Positions 1 through 10,606 of a DNA stretch of 64,000 nucleotides are shown piece by piece. Position 1 is the stretch's first letter, and the number at the start of each line of letters is the position of its first letter. The position numbers and the translations under genes were made by a program. The notes beneath the pieces are model-generated. The model saw nothing but the letters and a program-made list of their open reading frames with translations, did no database searches and was not told the origin of the DNA. Source of the stretch: Megaleporinus macrocephalus (Eukaryota > Chordata > Actinopteri > Characiformes > Anostomidae); NCBI GenBank assembly GCA_021613375.1, contig CM038720.1:43854189-43918188 (forward strand), read 5' to 3'.

Positions 1-2108
1 GAGGCCCAGCAGGCTTAACTTTCTGGTGAGATTCTGTGGGATGATGGTGTTGAATGCTGAACTGAAGTCTATGAACAGCATTCTGACGTAGGTGTCCTTC
101 TTCTCCAGGTGGGTAAGGGAGAGATGAAGGGTGGTGGTGATGGCATCGTCCGTGGAGCGGTTGGGATGATATGCAAATTGCAGGGGGTCCAATGAAGAGG
201 GCAGTTGGGTCTTGATGTTCCTCATGACTAGCCTCTCAAAGCACTTCATGATGATGGGCGTGAGAGCTACGGGACGGTAGTCATTGAGGCAGGACACCGT
301 GGACTTCTTCGGCACGGGGATGATGGTGGTGGTTTTGAGGCACGTTGGGACAGTGGAGCTGCACAGGGAGACATTGAAGATGTCCGTGAGAACATCTGTC
401 AACTGGTCTGCACACTCTCTGAGCACTCTGCCAGGGATGTTGTCAGGTCCTGCAGCTTTCTGTGGGTTGACTCTGCGCAGAGTTTTCCTCACATCCACTG
501 CAGTCAGGCACAACACCTGCTCGTCTGGCTTGGGTGTGAATTTGCTCACCAACGTGTTGTTCTGAGCCTCAAACTGTGCATAAAAGTCGTTTAGGGCATC
601 GGGGAGGAAGGCATCACTGTCACAGGACGGTGGCATTGTCCTGTAGTGTGTGATTTCCTGGATGCCCTGCCACATGCGCCGCGTGTCACCCGTGTCCTTG
701 AAGTGGTTGTGGATTCTCTGGGCATGTGCGCGCTTTGCCTCTCGGATGGCTTGTGACAATTTGGCTCTTACTTTTCTTAGGGCCGCCTTGTCACCCACTC
801 TGAAGGCCGAGTTGCGGGTCCTCAGTAGCGCACGCACCTCAGGAGTCATCCACGGCTTCTGGTTTGGGCGTGTGGTGATGGTCTTGGAGACAGTGACATC
901 ATCAATACACTTGTTGATGTAGCCAGTGACTGATGCTGTGTACTCCTCCAAGTTAACAGAGTCGCCTTCAGTCGCAGCCTCCCTGAACATGTCCCATGCA
1001 GTGCACTCAAAAGAGTCCTGAAGGGCAGAGATGCTCCTGCCGGCCAGGTTTTCACCTGCTTCTGAACTGGTCTGGAGCGTCTGATGAGGGGTGTGTAAGC
1101 TGGAGTCAGATACACAGACATGTGGTCCGAGAACGTGAGGTGGGGGCGGGGCTCCGCCCGGTACGCGCTGGGTATGTTTGTGTAAACAAGGTCCAACGCG
1201 TTCGCTCCTCTCGTGGCAAAGTCCACATGCTGATGGAATTTAGGGAGGACTGACTGGAGATTAGCGTGGTTGAAATCTCCGGAGACAGTGAACAGTGCGT
1301 CTGGATGTCTGGTCTGCAGATTGCTGATACCCCCGTGCAGCTCCCACAGTGCCTCTTTAGCATTAGCATTAGCGCTAGGCGGTATGTACACGGCGGCTAT
1401 CAGCACGGCGGAGAATTCCCGTACTAAATAAAAAGGTCTGCACTTGACTATGACGAACTCCACGAGCGGAGAGCAGTGCTTGGCGACAGTCACAGCGTTG
1501 TTGCACCATTCTGTGTTGATGTAAACACACACGCCTCCACCGCGGGTCTTCCCGGACAGAGCCGCGCTCCTATCCGCTCTGAACGAGGCTAGCCCGTCTA
1601 GTTGAATGGCGCTGTCTGGAATGCTGTCGCTGAGCCACGATTCCACAAAGACTAGAGCACAGCAGTCTCTGAACTCTCGCTGGGTCGCTCGCTGGAGTCA
1701 AATGCAGCCCAGTTTATTATCGAGGGAGCAGACGTTTGCGAGGAATAGCGATGGTATAGCCGGGCGGCTAGGGCTAGCCTTTAGCCTCGCGCGAACCCCG
1801 GCTCTCTTACCGCGCTTCCGCTTTCGCTCGCACCGCTTGCGATGACACTTCCGCCGGGCTCCGCCATCAGGAAACGCCGCGGACTGCAGGTCGAGCTCTT
1901 GTAGCGTCTGTAGAACTTCGTCCGAAAGATTGTTTTTAGGCTGATTTCTCCACTGAAGCAGGGTCTGGCGGTGGTAGGATATGTGCACAGGTGTTCCGAT
2001 GCACATATTTGCAGAGATGGACGTGAGTATCCACAAACAATAACACAAAAAAGCACCAATTCTCGGACCAAGAGTGGCCGCTGCGTGTTAGCGCGCCGCC
2101 GACCGGAT
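1..2108 (-). mobile_element. Rex1/Babar-like LINE, 5' portion
   Basis: The left window edge cuts this non-LTR retrotransposon. Read on the minus strand it matches 37491-39640 (plus) almost base for base, and homology starts at the shared CATCCGGTCGGCGGCG near 2108, which I take as the 5' end. It encodes an N-terminal leader (YHRQTLLQW near 1990-1960), an apurinic-type endonuclease ([28 protein letters not shown]) and the start of reverse transcriptase ([23 protein letters not shown]). FSSAFNT is the motif targeted by the classic Rex1 primers, hence the family name. The ORF carries an in-frame TGA at 1698-1700 and a frameshift near 1040. Confidence 0.85.
846..2048 (-). pseudogene. Rex1-like ORF: leader plus endonuclease, broken
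   Basis: The reading frame runs from about 2048 through a leader rich in Lys/Arg (RKCHRKRCERKRKRGKR near 1850-1800) into an exonuclease-endonuclease-phosphatase fold. Visible endonuclease motifs are NVCSLDNK, the VESWLSD segment in place of the usual [23 protein letters not shown] and [12 protein letters not shown] at 1698-1700 interrupts it; the plus-strand sister copy has CGA there. The frame is lost near 1040, after VKTWPAGAS, and the linker to reverse transcriptase continues in another frame. The endonuclease would nick target DNA for target-primed reverse transcription. Not functional as it stands. Confidence 0.75.
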
Positions 2109-2179
2109 GACCGGATCAAATGAAAAGTTGCATGTGTGGGCCGAGACCTGATAGAAGTTGCATGTGTGGGCTGAGACCC

Positions 2180-2494
2180 TGTGACGGTCACTTTATATGC
2201 CTTAGACTAAGCGCATGCGCACTACAGTGTAATGCTCATACTCGAGAGAGAGTAGAGATGCCGACAGGTATGCATGTATGGTGATTAGCTTCAGGTTGTA
2301 GCCTGTACGTTCTGCCTACTGATGTTATCCTGGATTGTGATGATGTGGAGTGTGGGTGCTCCCCAGCCCAATAAATAGTCTCCATTGCGACGCACCTGCT
2401 GTCTCCTGTGTGTTCCCTCTGGAGGACAGGGCAAGTACCTAACAACCCAGTAGCATCACTACCCACAGGAGCGTTCACCCCACTAAGCACAACA
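2180..2494 (+). repeat. 5' LTR of a Gypsy-like retrotransposon
   Basis: The segment begins TGTGACGG and ends GCACAACA, that is TGT...ACA as in LTRs. It holds a TATA-like TTTATATG near 2192 and an AATAAA at 2370-2375. A primer-binding-like TGGTGCCCGAACTTGG follows at about 2498. No matching 3' LTR was seen before 7 kb, so the element is 3'-truncated. Boundaries are inferred from these signals. Confidence 0.6.
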
Positions 2495-3732
2495 ATTTGG
2501 TGCCCGAACTTGGTTGTACCAAAGCTTCTTATTCATTAATTTTTGACTTTTTTACTTATTTTTTGCCGCTTTCCCCCTGTGTTTTTAACTTTCGTCATCC
2601 TCCCATACAGTACTAACAGGAGCTATCACTAACTGACCTAGTTCATAGTTTTTTGCGTCAGCTAGCTACACATCGTGGACCGTAATTTGGGCAATTTTTG
2701 GTCTGTCTTTTATTATTTGGTGCCCAGCTTTGCATTTCTCCTATTTTGTGAGCTGTAACCTGACAATTACTGCTCCTCATTTTGATATTGGGGGAGTATT
2801 TTTCAGCTTTTGCGAACTTTTGGCTCCATTAGCTTAGCATGGTTGCTATGCTGGCCTCGATGGACAACTAGCACTTTTTGGCACTTTTTTCCGACGAGTA
2901 AACTTGTGTTTTTGGACACACAAAGTCGCTGGCGGACGACTTGTTTTTCGTTGACAGTTCTGGATATATTTGCGGTTTTTGGAAGTTGGCGATGCTAACG
3001 GCTGCTATGCTAGGCCTCTGGATGCTAACAATAGCCTCGTGGTTTTGCTATGGACTACTGCTATCCACCTTATTGAGTGAAGAAACTGTTGTTTGTGTTG
3101 TGGGACATGTCTAAGGATTTTTCTCTAGGTAACGCTCAGTTTCAGAAGGTAAATGCACTTTAATCCCATGTTTTTGCAACTTTTTTATGAATTGTTGTGC
3201 TGATGCTGCTGAAGCCTGTTAGCCGCTGTTGCTAATCATTTAAAAAAAAAAAATTTTAAATCCTTTTTTCTGCTGGTGTTTGCGAGGGCTACGGAAAGGA
3301 TTTAGTACTGTTCCGATTTTTTTATTCTCTCTTTGCTTGCTCCACATTGACTCTTATTGCCATCCTTTTTTTCCCCTCTTTCATGGACAAAGATTTATTC
3401 GCACAGCTGTTTTCATTCCATGAACGAACTTTTGTGACTGTGGGCGCTACACGTCTGCAGTGGGACTTTGTACTGAAAACAGGTGAAAACAGGTGTGTGT
3501 CGCCTCAGCGTGCAGGTGAATAGTGCTCCAGACTGTGCTTTAAGGGAGAACAAGTAAGACTGTTCCTGTTAAATTTTACCCAGTTATTATTGCACTTATT
3601 GTGTTTTCTATAGTTCTATAGTTATATAACTATATACTGATTAGTAACTGAAAATTTACAAGCTCTGAATTCACTCTTTATAGTCACTGTTTTGTGTATC
3701 TTTTGAAGACTGTTTTTACATGTCATTGGAAA
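2495..3732 (+). other. Untranslated leader of the Gypsy-like element
   Basis: About 1.2 kb of T-rich sequence separates the putative primer-binding site from the first gag-like ATG. It has scattered short ORFs, a TTAGC/GCTAAC-rich stretch (2820-3050) and an A/T homopolymer run near 3240. I see no gene in it. Confidence 0.4.
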
Positions 3733-3990
3733 ATGGATGCTTTTGATGATCAATTGTCTGACACTGTTGACTATGAGACATGTGCTGCCAGAGCTGCACC
3801 TTTTTCGAATACTTTAGAAAGTCAAGTTCAGTTAATACATCAGGAAATGGGACTGTTACAAGACTGTTTTGATTCCTCATTACGAACTCAGACTGAAATA
3901 CTGAAACAGTTAAAATCTGACTCTAAGACTACTCGTAGTCAGGGTGTGACATGGTCTGTCCCTTTGAGTACTTCCACACCTTGTGTCTGA
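3733..3990 (+). pseudogene. Gag-like N-terminal fragment
   Basis: An 85-codon ORF starts with ATG in AAAATGGATGC and ends in a stop near 3990. It is acidic and helix-prone (SQVQLIHQEMGLLQDCF, QTEILKQLK), as expected of a retrotransposon gag N-terminus, but has no diagnostic motif. The call rests on position between LTR and protease/pol. Downstream (3990-4380) the frame is broken. Structural protein of the virus-like particle if the assignment is right. Confidence 0.4.
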
Positions 3991-4381
3991 CCACACTACA
4001 TTCACCCCAAATTCTGGTCTGCCTGGGGTTTGCACTAATTCTGTCCTACATGGTGCCCAGGGTGAAGCACCCCCCATTACACGTCACCCACATAGCTCAC
4101 CTTCTATTGGGGTTAAACTTAATGCTTCCTGCAGTGCACACCAATGCTCAGGTAGTTGTGCCACACCTGACTCAGCTGTGCTAAATAGCATGCCACATGT
4201 GCTGACCTCGCTGTTATAGCACTCAAAAATGGAGCCGCCAAAGAGATTCAGGTAGCCCTCCAGCTGTTCCCACTTAACCGGCCAAGGCGACAGGGAACAT
4301 GTAGCTGAGTTTTCACCACAACACCAAAGTGGTTCAGGCACACAATTTAGGGATTGTGAGCAGTTTAGGAAGAAAAAACGG

Positions 4382-6420
4382 ATGACAAGGGATGCAAGAG
4401 GCGGAAAACAACATCAGCATGTTTTCCAACCATTTTCAAGAGAGCCAAATGAGTCTAGCAATCGTATGACTACTGCTGAAGTACATCACCTAGGGCATGT
4501 AGTGGATACTTCCTCTGATGCTTCCTGGAACACACCTTTCTGGGTAAACGTAAAACTCAAAAACCAAGTTGTGTCTGTGACACTTGACAATGGTGCTTCT
4601 TTGTCTGCTGTGTTATCAGACTATGTTGACAAAGACATATCCGGAAACTTGAAGTGTGAGCCTTGGGCAGCTCCTCCATTGAGGTTAGCCGATTCAGCGT
4701 ACTGTGACCCTGTAGGTATTACATGGCTGCCCATCCGGTTTCAAGGCCAGCACTTTCATCTTTTTGTGATCCTGACTTCAATGTCCTCACCCTTTTATTC
4801 TTGGGATGGATTTCATGATCAGAGCTTCTCTCTCAATCCATGTTCTGAGTAGAACTGCTATTCTTGGGGCACAAGACATGCCTGGTACGGTGGAGTGTGA
4901 GGATGAACTTTCAAGCACTAACTTTGTGTTCTTTGGAGGGACCGGTCATACCTTCCCCACAGCCTTGTGATTTCACTGTTACCCTTGATGATGCAGCTCT
5001 GAATTCTTTGCAGAAGGAGGAACATGGCCTGTTTGCAGCACATATCGGTCATATTACAGTTGCTGTTCATCACACTGAAACTGGTGATGCGAAGCCTATA
5101 AATCTTTCTCCATATCATACTTCTCTTCTTAAGAAGAGGCTCATTGAGGAACAAATCCAATCAATGCTCAACAATGACATCATAGAGGATCATAAAGTAT
5201 CATGCTTCAGGGCCTTGGTTGTCACCAATTGTCAGTGTTCTTAAGCCCTCCAGAGAAGCTAGATTTTGTGTGGATTATAGAGGTCTCAATCAGGTGACTG
5301 TAAAAGACAGATATGCTCTACCAATACTTGATGAATCTCTTGATTTTCTCACTCGAGGGAAGTTCATCTTGATGCTAAACATGGCCCGTGGGTACTGGCA
5401 GGTCGGGGTGGAAGAAAGCTTTATGCCCATGACTGCTTTTGCGTCCCACTATGGCCTGTTCCAATTCAAGGTCTTACCTTTTGGTTTTGCAACCCCCCCG
5501 CAACTTTCCAGAGGGTAAGACAGATCTTGGGACTCACTAGCTATTACTGCAGGTTCATCCACAACTATGCTCAACATGCAGAACCCTTGTTTGTTCTCAC
5601 CAGAAATGACATGCCATTTGCGTGGGACAGCGAATGCTAGATGGCAATGGATTATTTAAAGACTAACTTCGGCCCCAGTCCTAAATTTTCTGGATTTTGA
5701 TCGATCATTTAGTCTCCACACTGACGCTTGTGATAAGGGACTAGCCTATGCTAGCCGAACTTTACACAAGTCAGAAAGACCTTACTCCACGTCAGAAAAA
5801 GAGTGCTTGGGTGCAATTTGTGCCCTTGAGCACTTCAGGCAGTACATAGAGGGGCTTCCAGTAATGGTGTAGACTGACCACAGTAGTCTAAAATGGCTCA
5901 TGTCCCATCCCAACCCCTCTGGATGTTTAGCCAGGTGGTGCCTCAGGCTGCAGGATGTTGACATGCGGTTTGCTCATAAGCCGGGTCCTCAAAACACTGT
6001 ACCAGATGCTTTGTTCAGGAACCCACTAGAGGTAGATGTTACACCTGTAGATGTGCTTCCTAGGTATGTTGCTGTAGGGGGCCTAAATTTAAAGTCACAG
6101 CCGCTCATTCAGCTATCTGACAAAGAGCAGCTTCGTTTTCTTCAGAGGTAGGATCCATTAGTGGCTGAAATGTTACAAAAGCTGGAGGACTTACAAGAGG
6201 ACAAAGTATGTGAAGACAAGTTTATCATCCACGATGGTCTTCTATATTACTGTGACATGGGATGCAGCTGCAGTTTACACCCACTGAGCGACCAAAAGCT
6301 GTTTGCAGCAGAGTCCTTGAGGAAGTTGCTTCTCAGTTATCATCACGACCACCCGACTGCTGGTCATCTTGGATTGCCACATATCCAGCAGGATGTGTGA
6401 GGTTCTGCATGCTTAAAATC
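4382..6420 (+). pseudogene. Gypsy pol remnant: protease, RT, RNase H, integrase N-terminus
   Basis: Domains appear in canonical Gypsy order. A retropepsin-like LDNGASLSAVLS lies near 4580-4615, with Asn where the catalytic DT/SGA motif has Thr or Ser. The pol linker INLSPYHTSLLKK (about 5100) leads to RT motifs FCVDYRGLNQVTVKDRYALP and VLPFGFA (5260-5500). The frame is destroyed at about 5515, where the sequence jumps straight to LGLTSYYCRFIHNYA, so the RT catalytic YxDD block is missing. RNase H follows (YSTSEKECLGAI, TDHSSLKWLMS, NTVPDALFRNP; 5690-6030, with a stop near 5870). An integrase zinc-binding start (HHDHPTAGHLG, 6350) ends the element. The integrase core is absent. Dead element. 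Confidence 0.8.
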
Positions 6421-6944
6421 CTGGACCTAGGACTGGGCTTATGCCAAAGACTGTTTCTTCATGTTCTACAATAACTAACCGTCTAATTGTACACCTTATC
6501 AAAGATTAAACCTTGTTTTACATTCCCCTACTCCTGGAGTCTTTTTGGCAGAAATAACAGTGCTGCTGACTGCCAACCTGCATGTTAGCCAAAAGTGGCT
6601 CACATGTTTAAACAATAAATAAATAAATAAAAAATAAACTTATCGGGCTCACATGTTCCAAACCAAATCTGATTCGCTGACCACTATCATCTCTAAGTTA
6701 TGGTTAATTCAGGTTAGGTTGTAGCAGAGTTCTGGTATCAGGAACTGAATAGTCTTTCATTATTCCACAGTGTTCCATGGGTTGGAATAGGGCCAAGACT
6801 AATTTGTTATCTGGGGAAAATTAAGATCAGCTGGTTTCAAGACATCTTTCCTCTGGTCATCACCACCCTGCTGAACAGCCAGTAGTCCTGGATTATCATT
6901 CAGTGGGTCGGTCACTACACCTCCTGCCTCAATCATCATTATTA
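6421..6944. other. Unassigned interval
   Basis: No recognisable gene. An AATA-type simple repeat sits at about 6613-6640. The rest is unremarkable single-copy-looking sequence between the Gypsy remnant and a Rex3 fragment. Confidence 0.5.
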
Positions 6945-7445
6945 TGATAGTCCATTCTTCCATCTGTCCTTTACTTACCGCTTTTCTGGGGATCCAGGTC
7001 ACGAGGGTAGCAGTCTAAGCAGAAAAAGTCCAGACTTCCCATCCCTAGCCACCTCCTCTAGCTCCTCCAGGGAGATACAGAGGCACTCCCAGGCCAGTCA
7101 AGAGATATAATCCCTCTAGCATGTACTAGGCCCTCTTTGGGGACATGTCTGAAACACTTTCACAGGGAGGCGTCCAGCAGGCATTCTTACATGCCCGAAT
7201 CACCTCAGCTGGTTCCTCTTGACTTGGAGGAGTAGCAGCTCTGAGCCTCCCCTGTATAATCAAGCTCTTTACCCTATCTATAAGGGTGAGACCCAACACC
7301 CCACTGACTCAATTCGGAAGCTTGTATCTGCAATCTCGTTCTTTTTGTCACTACCTAAAGCTCGTGACCATAGGTAAGAGTAATAACAGAGATTGACCCC
7401 CAGCAATGCCTTTTGGTTCAGCTCTTGAGACAACCAAGAAAGCAC
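6945..7445 (-). mobile_element. Rex3/RTE-like LINE, 3' fragment
   Basis: The minus strand decodes, with frameshifts, to the C-terminal tail of the Rex3-type ORF: a linker resembling SxLRWxGH (7240-7200) and an AWExLxIxxEELEEV-like segment (7110-7050), followed by a 3' tail ending in AGCGG...GGA near 6985-6950. Rex3 belongs to the RTE clade and is widespread in teleosts. Only the last part of the ORF remains. Confidence 0.65.
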
Positions 7446-7469
7446 CACAGATGGTGACTCTGGTCAGAA

Positions 7470-8697
7470 GCTCCATCATGCTTTGTTTGTTTTTGTTGCC
7501 ACATGTGAACCTAACATGGTCACATACAGCGCGGAGGATCTTCTCAGCATCAGGCCACACGGAATTACTCCCGATTTCTCATTCTCTGACTGCTTTTTGG
7601 ACGTTTCAGTAAGTGGAGCAGACGCAGGCGGACGCGCAGACTTGGGAAACACAGTGGAGCGCTCCTCAAACTCTGTCAGTGCAGACTATGTGCAGCACTT
7701 CCTATCATCCACTTGGTCAACCTCCGCTCACTAGGCAACAAAATGGACGAACTTTCTCTTCTGAACCGGACCAACAAGGACTTTTCTCTCTCCGCGGCGC
7801 TGTGCTTCACTGAGACCTGGCTCACTGAAGTCATCCCGGACAGCACGCTCCAGCTAGCCGGCTTTCATCTCCACAGAGTGGACCACATCGCGGAGACCTT
7901 GGGGAAGCTTAGAGGCAGCGGAACCTGCTTTTACCACAATAGAATCTGTCCTCACCGCATCCATCACAGTGTGGGGCAGCTCAGCCACCAAACACCACAC
8001 CCACAGACTGCAGCGCATCATAAAGTCTGCAGAGAGAACCATCGGCGTAAAGTTACCCTCCGTACTGGACCTGCACATGGCCAGAACCAGGAAGCGGGCA
8101 GAGAACATCGTCCATCGAACATGATCCATCACACCCTGGACATCACCTGTTCCAGTATCTTACCTCAGGTCGGCGTTTCAGCCAGTTGAGGATCAAGACC
8201 TCTAGACTTCAGAGTAGCTTCTTCCCACACGCCATCACACTCTTGAACAGCTGAGCATCACACACTACATTCTGGATACAGTCTACCACATACATACATT
8301 CATATCCAGATGTTCTCTCACTCTTCCTTCTCTGGACCGCACTTTTATTTATCTGATAGAGTCTCAGAACTCTCTGTACCACCGTCTCAACCAATGACTC
8401 TTCTGTTCTCCATATTTATATCTATTTAATTCAGTCTGCACTGTCCTTTATTGCTGCACTTTACTTTAAATATACAACTCTAACATGTTAAGTTTACAGG
8501 TGTGTCTGTGCGTGTATGTTACTGTGTGTGTGTGTGTGTGTGTGTGTATAGGAGAATGGTTAGGTTGAGTGTGTGTGTTACTTCTGTAATGTCAGTTATC
8601 ATGCACTGTGAGCTATTGTAACCAAAAACAAATTCCTTGTATATGTGAGCACACTTGGCCAATAAAGTCCAGTAAAGTCCAATTCTGATTCTGATTA
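7470..8697 (+). mobile_element. Rex1-like LINE with large internal deletion
   Basis: The 5' part encodes a leader (VTYSAEDLLSIRP) and the endonuclease start (NLRSLGNKMDELSLL, CFTETWLTEVIPDS, GSGTCFY). At about 7938 the sequence jumps directly to the C-terminal part of RT (IESVLTASITVWGSSATK, RLQRIIKSAERTIGVKLPS) and to a 3' UTR containing a (TG)n run at 8523-8548. It ends in ATTCTGATTCTGATT near 8697. Roughly 2 kb of endonuclease and RT is missing compared with the full copy at 37.5-40.85 kb. Non-autonomous. Confidence 0.75.
8523..8548 (+). repeat. (TG)n microsatellite
   Basis: About 13 TG units inside the 3' UTR of the deleted Rex1-like element. The inverted sister tail at 9703-10010 carries the complementary (CA)n at the matching place. 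Confidence 0.95.
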
Positions 8698-9702
8698 TTT
8701 CAGCAGGACAAATCGGTACCGAACCCACATAACTGCAGATGCCAATCTGCCTGTCAACCTCCTGGTCCAACCTTCCCTCACTCATGAACAAGACCCCAAG
8801 ATACTTAATCTCCTCCACTTGAGGCAGGAGGTAATTTCCAATCTGAAGAGGGCACTCCACCCTTTTCCATCTGAGGACCATAGTTACGGATTTGGAGGTG
8901 CTGATTTTTATCCCTGCAGCTTCACACTCAGCCACTCTGGAGGTCATGGTTTGATGATGCCAGCAGGAACACATTGTCTGCAAAAAGCAGAGATGGGATC
9001 TGCAGACAGCCAAACTGGAAAGCCATCGTTCCCTGGCTGCACTGAGAAATCCTGTCCATAAAAATTATGGATAGGACCGGTGATAGTGGGCAGCCCTGAC
9101 GGAGTCCAACCCTCACTGAAAACCAGTCTGTCTTATTACCAGCAATGCGAACCAGGCTCCTGCTACGTTCATATAGTGATTGGACGGCCCGTAGCAATGA
9201 GCCCCATATCCCATATTGCCAGAGTAAGCCCCACAGGGTGTCCAGAGGGACATGGTCAAATGCCTTTTTCAGATGCACAAAGTACATGTTTACTGGTTGA
9301 GCAAACTCCCATGCACCCCCCAGGACCCTAGCGAGGGTAAAGAGCTGGTCCAGTGCTTCATGACCAGGATAGAAATTGCATTGTTCTTCCTGGATCTGAG
9401 ATTCGACCATCTGCCCGATTTTCTTCTCCAGTACACCTGCATAGACCTTACCGGACAGGCTAAGGAGTGTGATTGCCTTATTGTTGAAACACACCCTCCA
9501 GTGCCCCTTTTTAAGAACCCCACCACCCCAGTTTGCCAATCCAGGGCCACTGCTTCCGATGCCCATGTGGGGTTGCAGGGGCTTGCCAGCCAAGACAGCC
9601 CTGTTTCACCCAGAACCTTGAGGAGCTCAGGAAGGATCTCATCCTCCCTCTGAGCCCTGCCACCAAGGAGTTTTTTGACTATCTTGGTTACTTCTGCCTG
9701 AG
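8698..9702 (-). mobile_element. Rex3/RTE-like LINE, RT fragment
   Basis: The minus strand encodes RT blocks in several frames: GRAQREDEILPELLK, WQTGVVGFLKRG, LFTLARVLGGAWEF, VHLKKAFDHVPLDTLW, VGLRQGCPLSPVLSIIFMD, LLFADNVFLLASS, AECEAAGIKISTSKS and YLGVLFMSEGRLDQEVD. The published Rex3 primer sites are recognisable at both ends (CGGTGATAGTGGGCAGCCCTG at about 9077 and the ACCACCCCAGTTTGCCA region at about 9525). The catalytic FADD reads FADN, so the enzyme is inactive. It is flanked on both sides by Rex1-like 3' tails in inverted orientation. Confidence 0.85.
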
Positions 9703-10010
9703 TCAGAATCAGAATCAAAATTAGACTTTATTGGCCAAGTATGCTCATATACAAGGAATATGTTTTTGGTTACAGTAGCTCACAGTGCACGATAACTGAC
9801 ATTACAGAAGTAACACACACACCCAACCTAGCCATCCTCCTACACACACACACACACACACACACACACCTGTAAACTTTAAATATATAATTGCACATGT
9901 TAAATAAAGTGCTGTGTGCAGCAGTGAAGGACTGAGTGTTCTGATACAATACCAGATAAATAAAAGTGCAGTACAGAAAGAAGAAGAAAGTGAGAAAACA
10001 TCTGTGTAAT
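9703..10010 (-). mobile_element. Rex1-like LINE 3' tail (inverted relative to 7470-8697)
   Basis: The minus-strand sequence matches the 3' UTR at about 8460-8697: the same TTACTTCTGTAATGTCAGTT block, TGGTTACAGTAGC-type segment, (CA)n at 9843-9870, and terminal AATCAGAATC repeats. It is a 5'-truncated insertion with no coding sequence. Confidence 0.7.
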
Positions 10011-10445
10011 GAATCAACACTCTCAGACAGGTTCATTTGCAAGGTTTATTTACAATACTCAGGAAACAGTTCAAAATTAAGGGAAAAAACAGCCCTAGGG
10101 GATGGAGTGATGTTAATGTGTACATAATTTGTGTTTATGTATATATTTACATTTATTTATGACCTGCTGGAGACTATGCATCCTAAGATTTCCAACCACA
10201 TTTAAACGTGTTAAATGTGAAAACAATCATAATGAGATTTTTTGTTTTTATTACACCTCAGAATTTTTTTTAATAAACAGAATGTAATACAAGCATCACA
10301 TTTCAGTGACTAAGGTAGAAAACTTGGATTAATTGTGAACACAATCATTAGCTAACACAATGCTAAAAACCACTTAAACAGGTTTGATGGAGTTAGCATC
10401 TTAGTGAAGGTAAATAAGTAATCAAAGGTTAATTTATAAAATAAA

Positions 10446-10525
10446 CTCTGCTGTATGCTGTACTCTGCTGTAGCCACTGCTGAGCCTCCTTCTACCACAC
10501 AATGTTCACACTTCCTGTGAATAAT
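10446..10525. other. Conserved block downstream of OR1
   Basis: This block (TCTGCTGTAGCCACTGCTGA and flank) resembles sequence downstream of OR3 (29089-29155) and OR4 (35560-35630), and more weakly of OR2 (about 24340-24375). It lies 80-160 bp past the OR1 stop. It could be 3' UTR, a shared regulatory element, or residual homology from duplication. Confidence 0.45.
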
Positions 10526-10606
10526 GTTGTACATCTAAAGGGAAGAATAAAACAGTGAAGAACTCTGCTTTACCCTAGAAAGCAAAACTACAGTTATTAT
10601 ATAATT

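Noticed and set aside
9252..9653. Plus-strand ORF of 133 codons over the Rex3 fragment
   Set aside because: The minus strand clearly encodes RT blocks here. The plus-strand frame is a shadow.
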